From Nisaea nitritireducens (GTDB taxonomy: Bacteria > Pseudomonadota > Alphaproteobacteria > Thalassobaculales > Thalassobaculaceae), in contig NZ_JACZFS010000042.1 of assembly GCF_014904795.1 (NCBI RefSeq), positions 1-42,738 of the forward strand: a stretch of DNA of 42,738 nt, given 5' to 3'. The notes beneath the pieces were generated by a model, which searched no databases, was not told the DNA's origin, and was given only the letters and a program-made list of their open reading frames with translations. This document shows positions 26,686-35,164 of the stretch, piece by piece (within the stretch, counting starts at the first letter, position 1; the number at the start of each line of letters is the position of its first letter). A program made the position numbers and the translations under genes.

Positions 26686-27933
26686 ATGTCCATTTTTCGC
26701 GAGAAGGCTCTCAAGCGACTGTCATCGCCAGAAAATCTGGACGAAGCGCTGGTTGCTGCCTCTCCTTTTCACTGGGTGGCCTATGCCGCGGCCGCGCTGC
26801 TGGTCGGCATCACTGTTGCCTGGGGATTCTTGGGTGAGGTCCCCACTCGCGTTAATGCGGACGGCATTCTGCTGCACCGGGACAGTGAGGTTTTTTCCGC
26901 TTCGGCCGAAGGCAGTGGCGAACTGATCGAGATTCGCGTTCGCCTCGGCGACCATGTCGAGGCGAATGAGACCGTTGCGGTTCTCGACCAGGACGTGGAT
27001 GTACTCCGACTGGAAACTGCCAGGGACAAACTGTCCAGCGCGGAGGCTCGGCGGGAGGCCGATCTGTTTGCCCAGGAGGAGGATGTTGAGCTCCGGGCGT
27101 CGCTGACCCGGAAGGAGCGAGCGTCTCTGCAGGAAAAGATCACGAATGCCCGCGCCCGGCTCGTCAACCTGGAGGCGCTTGTTGCCGATATGCGGCGTTT
27201 GCTCGACCGGGGCTTCATTGAGCGCTCGCGGCTGCTTGCCCGTGAAAACGAACAGATCCAGGTCCGGGAAATGATCGCGGACCTGAAGAATGCGCTGGTC
27301 AAGCTGGAAGTACAGGACCGCGAACGGGCCGAATACTGGAAGGACCGGATGCAGGCCTCCGACAAGGAGATAGAGGCCTATGAGGACGAGATCGACAATA
27401 TCCGGGAGCATTTGCGCCGGATTCGTACCGTGGATGCGCCAATCTCAGGCACGGTGACGGAGATCTCCGCAAGCCTCGGCGATGTGGTGGCGGCGGGTAA
27501 GCCGGTGGTTCGCATCGTGTCCGAAGCCTCGGAAATGGATGCCTTGCTCTTTGTTCCGCCGGCGGACGGGAAACTGATCAAATCGGGCATGACGGCAAAT
27601 GTCGAGCCGACGGTCGCGAAGAAGGAAGAGTTCGGGACAATCATCTCCACCGTGCGGAGCGTCTCCGACCTGCCGATGTCCGCTTCGGCGATCCAGGCCA
27701 TGTTGCATAACGAAAAGCTGGTCCAGCGCTTTACCTCGAAAGGGTCGCCTGTGGCCATCCGCGCCGACCTGAATGAGGCTGCGGGTGAGACAGAGCGCTT
27801 TCTCTGGACTGGTGGCTCCGGGCCGGATTTCGATGTCGAGCAGGGCACTCTGATCGCGGCGACCATCACTGTGCGCCGGCAACGTCCGGTCACATTGATC
27901 CTTCCATTCCTCAAATCATTTGTCGGGCTCTGA
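26686..27933 (+). CDS. NHLM-type bacteriocin secretion adaptor (HlyD-like)
   Basis: The ATG at 26686 has GGAGG 4 bases upstream. The frame is open further left without support. The 415-residue protein has a cytoplasmic N-terminus, one membrane helix (about residues 28-50, FHWVAYAAAALLVGITVAWG), then a biotinyl-lipoyl half (SGELIEIRVRLGDHVEAN). A long coiled-coil hairpin (about 105-260) follows, then the second lipoyl half (PISGTVTEISASLGDVVAAG) and a beta-barrel region. This is the membrane-fusion protein type found with NHLM exporters. It should join the two ABC proteins downstream to an outer-membrane channel; the TolC homologue at 37211-38698 is the likely partner. It is 3-15 bp from the next gene. 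Confidence 0.9.
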   Translation: MSIFREKALKRLSSPENLDEALVAASPFHWVAYAAAALLVGITVAWGFLGEVPTRVNADGILLHRDSEVFSASAEGSGELIEIRVRLGDHVEANETVAVLDQDVDVLRLETARDKLSSAEARREADLFAQEEDVELRASLTRKERASLQEKITNARARLVNLEALVADMRRLLDRGFIERSRLLARENEQIQVREMIADLKNALVKLEVQDRERAEYWKDRMQASDKEIEAYEDEIDNIREHLRRIRTVDAPISGTVTEISASLGDVVAAGKPVVRIVSEASEMDALLFVPPADGKLIKSGMTANVEPTVAKKEEFGTIISTVRSVSDLPMSASAIQAMLHNEKLVQRFTSKGSPVAIRADLNEAAGETERFLWTGGSGPDFDVEQGTLIAATITVRRQRPVTLILPFLKSFVGL

Positions 27934-27948
27934 GACGTGGCAGAGCGG

Positions 27949-30096
27949 ATGAAAATCGCCAACCGGCGCGTTAAAACGCCAACCGTCCTGCAGATGGAGG
28001 CGGTCGAGTGCGGCGCCGCGGCACTGGGCATCATCCTCGCGCATCACGGTAAGTGGCGGCCGCTTGAAGAGCTGCGTACCGAGTGCGGTGTCTCGCGAGA
28101 TGGCTCGAAGGCGAAGAACATCTTGTATGGCGCCCGGCGCTTTGGACTGGAAGCCAAGGGGCGCAAGGCGCAGGTGTCGACCGCGCTGAACACGCAATTT
28201 CCTTTCATCGCATTCTGGAACTTCAACCACTTCCTCGTCGTCGAGGGCTACCGCAACGGCATCGTTTATCTGAACGATCCGGCGACGGGGCCGCGCACGG
28301 TGACGCTGGAGGATTTCGACAATGCCTTCACCGGCGTGATTCTGGTCTTCGAAAAGGGCGCGGATTTTACCCGTGATCCGAAGCCCCCGGGGGTGATCTC
28401 CCGATTGCTGCCCCGGACGCGTCCCATTCGCATGGCTATCGTTCTTTCGATCCTGATCAGTCTCACGCTGGTGATCCCGGGACTTGTCGTCCCCGGTTTC
28501 TCGAAGGTGTTCGTCGACGAGGTGCTGATCAACAGCAAGGATGACTGGCTCGTTCCGCTGCTCTTCTTCATGGCGGGCTCGGTCGTCGTCACTGCGAGCC
28601 TTACCTGGCTGTCACAGGCAGTTTTGCTTCGTACTGAGTCGAAGCTCGCGCTTGTGGCTTCAGCGCAGTTCGTCTGGCATTTGCTGCGCCTGCCCGTCGA
28701 CTTTTTCAATCAGCGTCATCCGGGCGATATCTCCAACCGGATCGATGCCAATGACCGGATCGCCGCCTCCATCGCCGGTGATCTCGGGGAAAGCATCGTC
28801 AGCGTGATCCGCGTGGGTTTCTACGGCGCTGTCATGCTGTTCTTCGACTGGATCCTGGCACTCGCCGCCATGTCTCTGTCGCTGATCAACATCCTGGTCT
28901 TCCAGCAACTGATGCGCCGCAGGGCCGATGCGAGCCTGCGGGTGCAGCAGGAATTCGGCCAGTTCCAGTCTGCATCTGTCACCGGCATTCAAGCCATCGA
29001 GACGCTGAAGGCGACCGGAACTGACGATGACTATTTCGAGCGCTGGGCCGGGTTTCAGGCGAAGAACCTCAATAACCAGCGCCGGCTCGGACTCTACGGC
29101 ATCGTCGCCAACGCGTTTCCGCCACTGCTCGACGGGCTGACCATCGCTGTTGTTCTGGGTCTCGGCGGCTATCGCATCATGCAGGGCGAAATGACCATCG
29201 GTACGCTGGTCGCCTTCCAGGCCCTGATCCAGAACTTCTCGGGCCCGATCAATGCGCTGGTGGCGGCTGGTGGCGCCATTCAGGAATTGAACGCCGATCT
29301 GATCCGGACCGACGACGTGGTCAAGCAGGCCCAAGACCGGCGTTATGCGGAGCGTCCCGAGGGCGGTCCCGCCCGGCTCAGCGGACGCATCGAGCTGCGC
29401 AATGTCACTTTCGGCTACAGCCGGCTTGAACCGCCGCTGATTGAGAATTTCAACCTGACCATCAAGTCCGGCGCCCGCGTGGCTCTGGTCGGCGGCTCCG
29501 GAAGCGGCAAATCGACCATCGCCAAGCTGATGACCGGGCTTTACCGGCCCTGGTCCGGAGAGATCCTCTATGACGGCGTGCCGCTGGACAGCCTGCCGGT
29601 AAGCACGCTCACCCAGTCGATCGCGTCGGTGAGCCAGGAGATTATCCTGTTTGGCGGTACGGTCCGCGACAATCTGAGCGCCTGGGACGACCACATGCCG
29701 GCGGAAGACATGCTCGGCGCGCTCGGCGATGCCCGAATCCTGGATGTGATTTCCAGCCGTGGCGGTGCGCTTGAGGCCGAGGTCGATGAGGGTGGCGGGA
29801 ATTTCAGCGGCGGCCAGGCGCAACGTATCGAAATTGCCAGAGCTCTCTCCGGGGATCCCTCGATCCTGATCCTGGACGAGGCGACGAGCGCCCTGGATGC
29901 CACGACGGAAGGGGATATCGACGTGGCCATCCGCCGGCGTGGCTGTACCTGCGTCATCGTCGCCCACCGCCTGTCCACCATCCGGGATGCGGACGAAATC
30001 GTCGTGCTGAATTTCGGCGAGGTCGTCGAGCGGGGCACCCACGAAGAGCTGGTGGCCCTCGGCGGCCCCTACGCTCAGCTGATCGCGCAGGGGTAG
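27949..30096 (+). CDS. NHLM-type ABC exporter with C39 leader peptidase
   Basis: From the ATG at 27949 (an in-frame GTG is at 27937) the protein is 715 residues. The N-terminal C39 cysteine-peptidase domain is intact: Gln15 oxyanion residue, Cys21 in MEAVECGAAAL, His94 in WNFNHF and Asp110 in LNDPATG. Six membrane helices follow. The nucleotide-binding domain has Walker A GGSGSGKST at 515-523, signature FSGGQAQR at 619-626, Walker B ILILDEATSALD and a switch His in VAHRLSTI. The domain should cleave precursors after the GG of Nif11-type leaders while exporting the cores. Four substrates with VSGG sites lie just downstream. Confidence 0.95.
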   Translation: MKIANRRVKTPTVLQMEAVECGAAALGIILAHHGKWRPLEELRTECGVSRDGSKAKNILYGARRFGLEAKGRKAQVSTALNTQFPFIAFWNFNHFLVVEGYRNGIVYLNDPATGPRTVTLEDFDNAFTGVILVFEKGADFTRDPKPPGVISRLLPRTRPIRMAIVLSILISLTLVIPGLVVPGFSKVFVDEVLINSKDDWLVPLLFFMAGSVVVTASLTWLSQAVLLRTESKLALVASAQFVWHLLRLPVDFFNQRHPGDISNRIDANDRIAASIAGDLGESIVSVIRVGFYGAVMLFFDWILALAAMSLSLINILVFQQLMRRRADASLRVQQEFGQFQSASVTGIQAIETLKATGTDDDYFERWAGFQAKNLNNQRRLGLYGIVANAFPPLLDGLTIAVVLGLGGYRIMQGEMTIGTLVAFQALIQNFSGPINALVAAGGAIQELNADLIRTDDVVKQAQDRRYAERPEGGPARLSGRIELRNVTFGYSRLEPPLIENFNLTIKSGARVALVGGSGSGKSTIAKLMTGLYRPWSGEILYDGVPLDSLPVSTLTQSIASVSQEIILFGGTVRDNLSAWDDHMPAEDMLGALGDARILDVISSRGGALEAEVDEGGGNFSGGQAQRIEIARALSGDPSILILDEATSALDATTEGDIDVAIRRRGCTCVIVAHRLSTIRDADEIVVLNFGEVVERGTHEELVALGGPYAQLIAQG

Positions 30097-30102
30097 GCCG
30101 AT

Positions 30103-32973
30103 ATGAGTATCGCGGAAGAGATCAAGAACGTGGGTGAGCTTGCCCGGATCAGTGGCCGGGACAGGCTGGTCATCGATGTTGAACACCGGGTTCTTGCCAT
30201 AGAGCAGGGCGCAGCGAACCTGTTTGTGCAGCTCATCTCCGAAGACGGTGAACCGCTCGGCGCCCGGCGCATGGTGGCGACACTGGATGAAGGCGCGATG
30301 CTGCCGCTGCCTGACAGTGAGTTCAAGGGAATGCGACTACTGCTGGTCGGTGTCGGAGATGCATCGGTCCGCTTGTTCTCCGGTGAGCAGCGGAGCCAGC
30401 TGCTGGACAGACCGCAAGAGATGACCGCCGCCTTTGAAAATGGGCTCGGAGATTTCCTGCACCATATGCTGCACGGTGACCGGTCTGCGCATTCGGCTTA
30501 TGCCATTGCCATCGGCGAGACGGCCACTCTTGCCGCTGACGGCACTGTCTCAGCCGCGCGGGCGCTCTGGATCGCGTTCGAGGCGGCTGACGGGGAAGAC
30601 GATGTGTCGGTAACGACTGTCGATCTCGTCGGCCCCGGCAGGGCCGCGAACGTTCCGACCGGGTGCGAGATCCAGGCGTTTGGCGCAGGAGATGCGGTCA
30701 GGCGTTTCGGCTGGGAGCCGGTTGATCGCTGGATAACCAAAGCGGTGATGGACGTCGCTATGGCGCTTTTCGAGGCGTCTCAGGACAGGGAGGCGCGCCA
30801 GGCCCGCCGCCTGGAAGATGACGCCGAACAGCTCTCAAATGCGCTTGGACGGCTTCCCGCCATCGTGAATTCGGCGCCGGATAGTACCGTGCGGGCTCTC
30901 CGTGGAGGCACGGTGCCGCCAGTGGTCTCCGCGCTTGCAATGGTCTGCGAAGCTCAGCGCATCGAGTTCGAGGCGCCGACGGAAATGCCGGACGGGCCGG
31001 ATAGCCAGGTCATGCTGCAGGATGTCCTGCGCCGGGCAAATCTGCGTTTCCGCAAGATTGTGCTGACGGAGGGATGGTGGCGCCGGGAAGGCAGCGACGC
31101 GGTCGGGTTCGATGCCGAGACCGGTGAGCCGTGCGCTATTCTGCGCACCGGAGCGGGCCGGTTCGAACGGGTCGATCCAAGCGGCAAGCCGAGGATGCGG
31201 ATATCTGCGCGCGTTGCGGAGCGGATGCATGACGAGGCATTCACCGTTTTCAAGCCGTTACCGTTCCGCAAGCTCAAGGCCATGGATCTGGTGCGTCACG
31301 TCCTGAGCGGACGCGCCCGTTTCGACATGCGCTGGGCGGCGGGGCTGGCCATCCTCACCGCCTTGCTTGCCCTCCTGCCGCCGATGCTGACCGGCACGCT
31401 GCTGAACGAGGTCGTGCCGTTCTCGGAAACAGGGACGCTGGTGCATCTGGCTCTCGGTCTCGGCTTCGTCGCGCTTGGCAGTGCCTTGTTCCAGCTTGTC
31501 CGGTCGATTGCCCTGCTGCGGGTGGAGGCCTTTGCGGACGGCGCCCTGCAGGCCGCGGTCTGGGACCGGATGCTACGGCTGCCACTGACATTCTTCCGGC
31601 GCTACGAGATCGGGGATCTGCTGATCAAGGCCATGGGGCCGACCCAGTTGCGTCAGGCGGTCTCCGATACGGCATTGAGCTCGGCGCTCTCGGCAATTTT
31701 CTCCGTCGTCAATTTCGTCCTGATGATGACCTACGATTCAACACTCGCTGGAGCGGCGTTCCTGTTCACTCTGGTGACCAGTCTTGTTCTGCTGGGCCTT
31801 AGCCGCCTGCAGCTCCGGTTCGAACGGGTTCAGCTCAAGGCCGACGCGGCGGTTTCCAGTTTCATCATCCAGATCCTGGTCGGTATCCAGAAGATCCGGC
31901 TGATGGGGGCCGAGGACAGGGCCTTTGCGCGCTGGGTTCACAAATTCTCCGATCAGCGCCAGCACACGGTGCGGGCCGCCCGGATCGGCAATGCCATTCA
32001 GACGCTCAGCTCGATCCTGCCGGTGCTCGCCAGCATCATGTTTTTCTACCTGGTCGGTACCGGCGAGAACCGGCTCTCGGTCGGCAGTTTCGTCGCCTTC
32101 AACGCGGCATTCGGTGGCTTTCACGGCGCGCTTCTCGGGCTCGTGAGCGCGGTCTCCACCTCCCTGTCGGCGATCCCGATCTACGAAAACATGAAGCCGA
32201 TCATGGACGAGCAGCCGGAACTGGACCCGGAACGTAAACCCGCGCCTGTTCTGGACGGGGGCATCCATCTCAGCAATGTGTCGTTCCGCTACGATGCCGA
32301 CGGGCCGCTGATCCTGGACGGGGTGGACCTGGATATCGGGGCCGGCCAGTTCGCCGCTTTCGTCGGCCCGTCAGGCTCCGGAAAATCGACGATTTTCCGG
32401 CTGCTGCTGGGGTTCGAGACACCGGAGCAGGGGACGGTAGGTTATGACGGCCTGGACCTCTCCCGGCTCGATCTGAAGACGGTGCGGCGCCAGATCGGCG
32501 TGGTGCTGCAGCGCGGTGCCATCCTGCCCGGTTCGATCTTCGAGAACATTGTTGGTTCAGCCCCTCTCAGCCAGGAGGAAGCATGGGAAGCGGCCCGCAT
32601 GGCCGGCTTCGACGAGGATGTCCAGCATATGCCGATGGGCATGCACACGGTCCTCACGGAAGGCGGCAGCACGCTTTCGGGCGGACAACGTCAACGACTG
32701 ATGATCGCCCGTGCCGTGGTCCGGCGCCCCAGAATCCTTCTGATGGACGAGGCCACCAGCGCGCTCGACAACCGCACTCAGGCCATCGTTTCCCAGAGCC
32801 TGGCGCATTTGAACGCCACCCGGGTGGTGATCGCTCACCGCCTCAGCACCGTTGTGAACGCGGACCGGATTTTTGTCGTCGTCGCAGGGCAGATCGCCCA
32901 GTCGGGGACCTATGAGGAACTGATGCAGGTCGAGGGCCCGTTCCGCGACCTGGCACAGCGCCAGATCGCCTGA
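30103..32973 (+). CDS. second NHLM-type ABC transporter, no C39 domain
   Basis: The 956-residue protein is unusually long for an ABC half-transporter. It lacks a C39 peptidase; instead about 400 N-terminal residues form an acidic, soluble region whose first part resembles a cNMP-binding-like beta domain. The membrane domain starts near residue 407. The nucleotide-binding domain has Walker A GPSGSGKST at 755-763, LSGGQRQR at 858-865, ILLMDEATSALD and IAHRLSTV. This is the ABC2 protein of NHLM systems, normally paired with the C39 exporter, and its precise role is unknown. Start ATG lies 6 bp after the previous stop. Confidence 0.93.
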   Translation: MSIAEEIKNVGELARISGRDRLVIDVEHRVLAIEQGAANLFVQLISEDGEPLGARRMVATLDEGAMLPLPDSEFKGMRLLLVGVGDASVRLFSGEQRSQLLDRPQEMTAAFENGLGDFLHHMLHGDRSAHSAYAIAIGETATLAADGTVSAARALWIAFEAADGEDDVSVTTVDLVGPGRAANVPTGCEIQAFGAGDAVRRFGWEPVDRWITKAVMDVAMALFEASQDREARQARRLEDDAEQLSNALGRLPAIVNSAPDSTVRALRGGTVPPVVSALAMVCEAQRIEFEAPTEMPDGPDSQVMLQDVLRRANLRFRKIVLTEGWWRREGSDAVGFDAETGEPCAILRTGAGRFERVDPSGKPRMRISARVAERMHDEAFTVFKPLPFRKLKAMDLVRHVLSGRARFDMRWAAGLAILTALLALLPPMLTGTLLNEVVPFSETGTLVHLALGLGFVALGSALFQLVRSIALLRVEAFADGALQAAVWDRMLRLPLTFFRRYEIGDLLIKAMGPTQLRQAVSDTALSSALSAIFSVVNFVLMMTYDSTLAGAAFLFTLVTSLVLLGLSRLQLRFERVQLKADAAVSSFIIQILVGIQKIRLMGAEDRAFARWVHKFSDQRQHTVRAARIGNAIQTLSSILPVLASIMFFYLVGTGENRLSVGSFVAFNAAFGGFHGALLGLVSAVSTSLSAIPIYENMKPIMDEQPELDPERKPAPVLDGGIHLSNVSFRYDADGPLILDGVDLDIGAGQFAAFVGPSGSGKSTIFRLLLGFETPEQGTVGYDGLDLSRLDLKTVRRQIGVVLQRGAILPGSIFENIVGSAPLSQEEAWEAARMAGFDEDVQHMPMGMHTVLTEGGSTLSGGQRQRLMIARAVVRRPRILLMDEATSALDNRTQAIVSQSLAHLNATRVVIAHRLSTVVNADRIFVVVAGQIAQSGTYEELMQVEGPFRDLAQRQIA

Positions 32974-33009
32974 CCGGAGGGCAAATGACGTCTCAAAGGA
33001 GCAACGCCG

Positions 33010-33291
33010 ATGGTGGAGCAGAACTCGGACCTCAAGAAGCTGTTGGCCCGGTTCGCGGCCGATACGGAATTCTTCGCAGTCTGCCGCGCCGAAATTCACG
33101 GCAAACATGGCGACGAAGCCATTCTCGCGGTGATGAATTTCGCGGCCCGGCATGGCTACGAAATCACCTTCCAGCAGGCCAGCGAAGCACGCCGCGAGGC
33201 TGTGAAAGCAGTCACCGCAGTGCTGCGTGCGGCGGTCGCGGATGCGACGGACGGGGAGGGCAATCTGAAGGGGTTCCTGAAGCAGTGGTAG
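33010..33291 (+). CDS. Nif11-like small protein without GG site (peptide B)
   Basis: This 93-residue protein is preceded by AAAGGAG at 8-base spacing. Residues 5-65 follow the Nif11 pattern: LKKLLARFAADTEFFAVCRA and ILAVMNFAARHGYEITFQQA. Unlike its neighbours it has no LENVSGG cleavage site and no separate core. The last residues NLKGFLKQW nevertheless match the [FL]xK[KQ]W tail of peptides C-F. It could be a chaperone, decoy or immunity-like partner, or an uncleaved product. None of these can be decided from sequence. It follows the ABC2 gene by 36 bp, so it is likely in the same transcript. Confidence 0.8.
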   Translation: MVEQNSDLKKLLARFAADTEFFAVCRAEIHGKHGDEAILAVMNFAARHGYEITFQQASEARREAVKAVTAVLRAAVADATDGEGNLKGFLKQW

Positions 33292-33369
33292 CGGCCGCCG
33301 GTCGGGCTGCCGGGAAACCCGCTTGGGACGATAACGGTGCCGTCTCGGCATCGGGAGACTGGTTCGGAT

Positions 33370-33490
33370 GGGCAATTCATGACCCGTCGTCCGCCGAACA
33401 TGACGTTGCTCTCGGGGACACGCGCCCCGGGATGGTGTTGAGGAACGCACGGGTCGAAACAGCGTTCACAGGGAACGCTTCCAAAAGGAG
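33370..33490 (+). repeat. duplicated upstream region, copy 1 (before peptide C)
   Basis: Two blocks here, 33370-33399 (containing GACCCGTCGTCCGCCG) and 33450-33490 (ending AAAAGGAG), recur at 35041-35070 and 35124-35164 before peptide F. About 26 of 30 and 33 of 41 positions agree by eye, with similar block spacing (50 versus 53 bp). It records duplication of a whole promoter-leader unit, or a shared control region. Confidence 0.75.
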
Positions 33491-33497
33491 ACTGATA

Positions 33498-33914
33498 ATG
33501 AGCATGCAGACAATGGCGGCGTTTCTGGAAAAAGCGCAGGCAGACGAGCAGGTGGGCGAGCAACTGGTCGCGATTATCGACGAGAACGAAACGCAGGAGA
33601 TCTTTCCGAAGGTTGTCGCGCTCGCCAACGACAATGGCTTCACCGTCACGGTCGACGATGTGAAGGAGGTTCGCGCGCAGTTCGAGCAGGCTTCGGCTTC
33701 CGCCGAAGGCGAGTTGAGCGACGACGATCTTGAAAATGTCTCCGGTGGTATCGCCACGAGTGTCGTTGCCGCTTTGATCTCTGGCGGTCTTGGCGTGGGT
33801 TCGGTTGGTGTCGGTGCCGGCGTCCCCGGCGGCGGCGCCATGTCGGCTGCCATGGCCGGTCGCGTCATCAATAAAACCGCTAGTGACGTCGGGAATTTCT
33901 TCAAGAAGTGGTGA
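33498..33914 (+). CDS. Nif11-like precursor peptide with Gly-rich core (peptide C)
   Basis: AAAAGGAG lies 7 bases before the ATG at 33498. The frame stays open upstream, but the homologous precursors fix the start at MSMQTMAAFLEK. The 138-residue precursor has an 84-residue Nif11-type leader ending DDDLENVSGG. The 54-residue core is hydrophobic and glycine-rich (ISGGLGVGSVGVGAGVPGGG, then MSAAMAG), with GxxxG-like spacing, no Cys, and the tail NFFKKW. The C39 exporter should cut after VSGG. The core resembles membrane-active double-glycine microcins and is probably a bacteriocin-like product. Its leader is closest to that of peptide F, not of its neighbour D. Confidence 0.92.
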   Translation: MSMQTMAAFLEKAQADEQVGEQLVAIIDENETQEIFPKVVALANDNGFTVTVDDVKEVRAQFEQASASAEGELSDDDLENVSGGIATSVVAALISGGLGVGSVGVGAGVPGGGAMSAAMAGRVINKTASDVGNFFKKW

Positions 33915-33930
33915 CCCGTACTCGTGCCGT

Positions 33931-33946
33931 GAGCGCCTAGGCGCTC
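33931..33946 (+). other. perfect 16-bp palindrome between peptides C and D
   Basis: GAGCGCCTAGGCGCTC is its own reverse complement, starting 17 bp after the stop of peptide C. As RNA it would form a short GC-rich hairpin; as DNA it could be an operator. No T-tract follows, so a full intrinsic terminator is unlikely. Confidence 0.5.
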
Positions 33947-33986
33947 GCGCTCTCTCTCATACAAACCTTTAAATGGAGAATTGATG

Positions 33987-34406
33987 ATGACCACTCAAGC
34001 TATGTCCGAAATGCTCGAAAAAGCCATGACAGACGAGACTTTCGCCAAGGGATTGGTGGAAGCGGTCGGCGATAAACAGGGCGAAAGTGCTCTGTCTGCC
34101 GTGACCGGTTACGGCTCTGCTAACGGCTTCTCCGTCACGTTGGAGGATGCAGCCGAGATGCAGCGTCAATTGCTCGCGGCAGCTGACGGTTCCGATGGCG
34201 ATCTCGACGATGCGGATCTCGAAAATGTCTCCGGCGGCATTGGTTTCGGAGGTATCGGCGATCTGCTCGGTGGTGGTAACGCGCTCGGTCATATGCTCGG
34301 CGGCGGTATCGCCCCGGGTGTCGCGCAAAGTGTCTTTGGAGGCACGGTCAGCAGCGCCGCCAGTTCTGCCGGCGGCGCGATCAGCAATTTCGTCAAGCAA
34401 TGGTGA
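33987..34406 (+). CDS. Nif11-like precursor peptide with Gly-rich core (peptide D)
   Basis: TTG-ATG-ATG occur in tandem. The second ATG (33987) is preferred because it aligns with the starts of the other precursors (MTTQAMSEMLEK) and has GGAG at 8-base spacing. The 139-residue precursor has an 84-residue leader ending DADLENVSGG. The 55-residue core is rich in Gly and Ala (IGFGGIGDLLGGGNALGHML, FGGTVSSAASSAGGAIS) and ends NFVKQW. It has no Cys. It is similar in character to the core of peptide C, though the leader groups with peptide E. It is probably a secreted membrane-active peptide; whether C and D act together is unknown. Confidence 0.92.
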   Translation: MTTQAMSEMLEKAMTDETFAKGLVEAVGDKQGESALSAVTGYGSANGFSVTLEDAAEMQRQLLAAADGSDGDLDDADLENVSGGIGFGGIGDLLGGGNALGHMLGGGIAPGVAQSVFGGTVSSAASSAGGAISNFVKQW

Positions 34407-34425
34407 TCCGCACCTTGTCTGCGGG

Positions 34426-34441
34426 CGCGGAGTCGTCCGCG
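34426..34441 (+). other. hairpin between peptides D and E
   Basis: CGCGGA-GTCG-TCCGCG forms a 6-bp stem with a tetraloop, 20 bp after peptide D stops. No T-run follows at once. It may be an RNA-stability element or partial attenuator that sets peptide ratios. Confidence 0.4.
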
Positions 34442-34479
34442 GCTCTCTTGTTTCCTTTATTCCGAATGGAGAACTCACA

Positions 34480-34854
34480 ATGACCATGCAGGCAATGTCC
34501 GAAATGCTCGAAAAGGCCACGACCGACGAGATCTTTACCAAGGGGCTGGTGGAGGCCGTCGGCGAAAAACAGGGTGACCAAGCCATTGCGGCGGTGACCG
34601 AATACGGAACTGCGAATGGTTTCGCGATCACGGCGGAGGATGTTGCTGAGATGCAACGGGAATTGCTCACGGCCGACGACGGTTCCGATGGCGATCTCGA
34701 CGACGCGGATCTCGAAAATGTATCGGGCGGCAATTATCTGCGTCGTCTGGCCGACACTCGGGATGAGGAGCCAAGCCTAATTGATTATGCTACAGGCCGC
34801 GTCCCGAATTATCGCGGTAGAAATGGTCGTCCAAATTTGCTCAAGCAATGGTAG
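34480..34854 (+). CDS. Nif11-like precursor peptide with polar core (peptide E)
   Basis: GGAG at 8-base spacing precedes the ATG at 34480 (MTMQAMSEMLEK); the longer upstream frame runs through peptide D in another phase and is not real. The 124-residue precursor has an 84-residue leader very similar to that of D, ending DADLENVSGG. The core is completely different from D: 40 residues, charged and polar (NYLRRLADTRDEEPSLIDYA, then an Arg/Asn/Gly-rich NYRGRNGRP), ending NLLKQW. It holds three Tyr and one Trp, no Cys. So one leader type serves chemically unrelated products. Confidence 0.9.
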   Translation: MTMQAMSEMLEKATTDEIFTKGLVEAVGEKQGDQAIAAVTEYGTANGFAITAEDVAEMQRELLTADDGSDGDLDDADLENVSGGNYLRRLADTRDEEPSLIDYATGRVPNYRGRNGRPNLLKQW

Positions 34855-34892
34855 TTACGCGATTGCGATCAAGATGGCCGGCTTCAGGTCAA

Positions 34893-34923
34893 GATGGAAA
34901 GGCAGCTGGTCTGCCTTTCCATC
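34893..34923 (+). terminator. perfect 13-bp stem-loop after peptide E
   Basis: GATGGAAAGGCAG pairs perfectly with CTGCCTTTCCATC around a 5-base loop CTGGT, 38 bp after the peptide E stop. No downstream T-tract is present, so it may be a processing/stability hairpin or a Rho-assisted terminator. It separates peptides B-E from F and the flavoenzyme. Confidence 0.5.
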
Positions 34924-35040
34924 CCGTCAGAACCAGTATGGCGGCGTAATTCCGGAAGGTTCGGTGACGCAGGGCCCGGTGCAGTATCGGCGGCCTGACC
35001 GGATCTGATCTTCCTCTTTCATCACCCCATTTGTTCGGCC

Positions 35041-35164
35041 GGGCAGTTCCTGACCCGTCGCCCGCCGGACCCCGCTGCTGTTCGAGCAAGGCAAAGCTTT
35101 GATTGCAGTTCTGTTTTTAACGGCGGGTCGGAACTGCGTTCGCAGGGAGCGCATACAACAGGAG
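35041..35164 (+). repeat. duplicated upstream region, copy 2 (before peptide F)
   Basis: This is the counterpart of 33370-33490. Blocks 35041-35070 and 35124-35164 match with few differences, and the second block ends at the ribosome site of peptide F. CTGCGTTCGCAG inside it is a small inverted repeat that is only partly kept in copy 1. Confidence 0.75.

Noticed and set aside
28660-30186. 508-codon open frame on the minus strand
   Set aside because: It lies antisense to the C39 ABC exporter, whose domains are complete. Long antisense frames are common in high-GC DNA.
32985-33497. N-terminal extension of peptide C back to 32985
   Set aside because: The extension overlaps peptide B in another frame and precedes a good ribosome site; homologous leaders fix the start at 33498.
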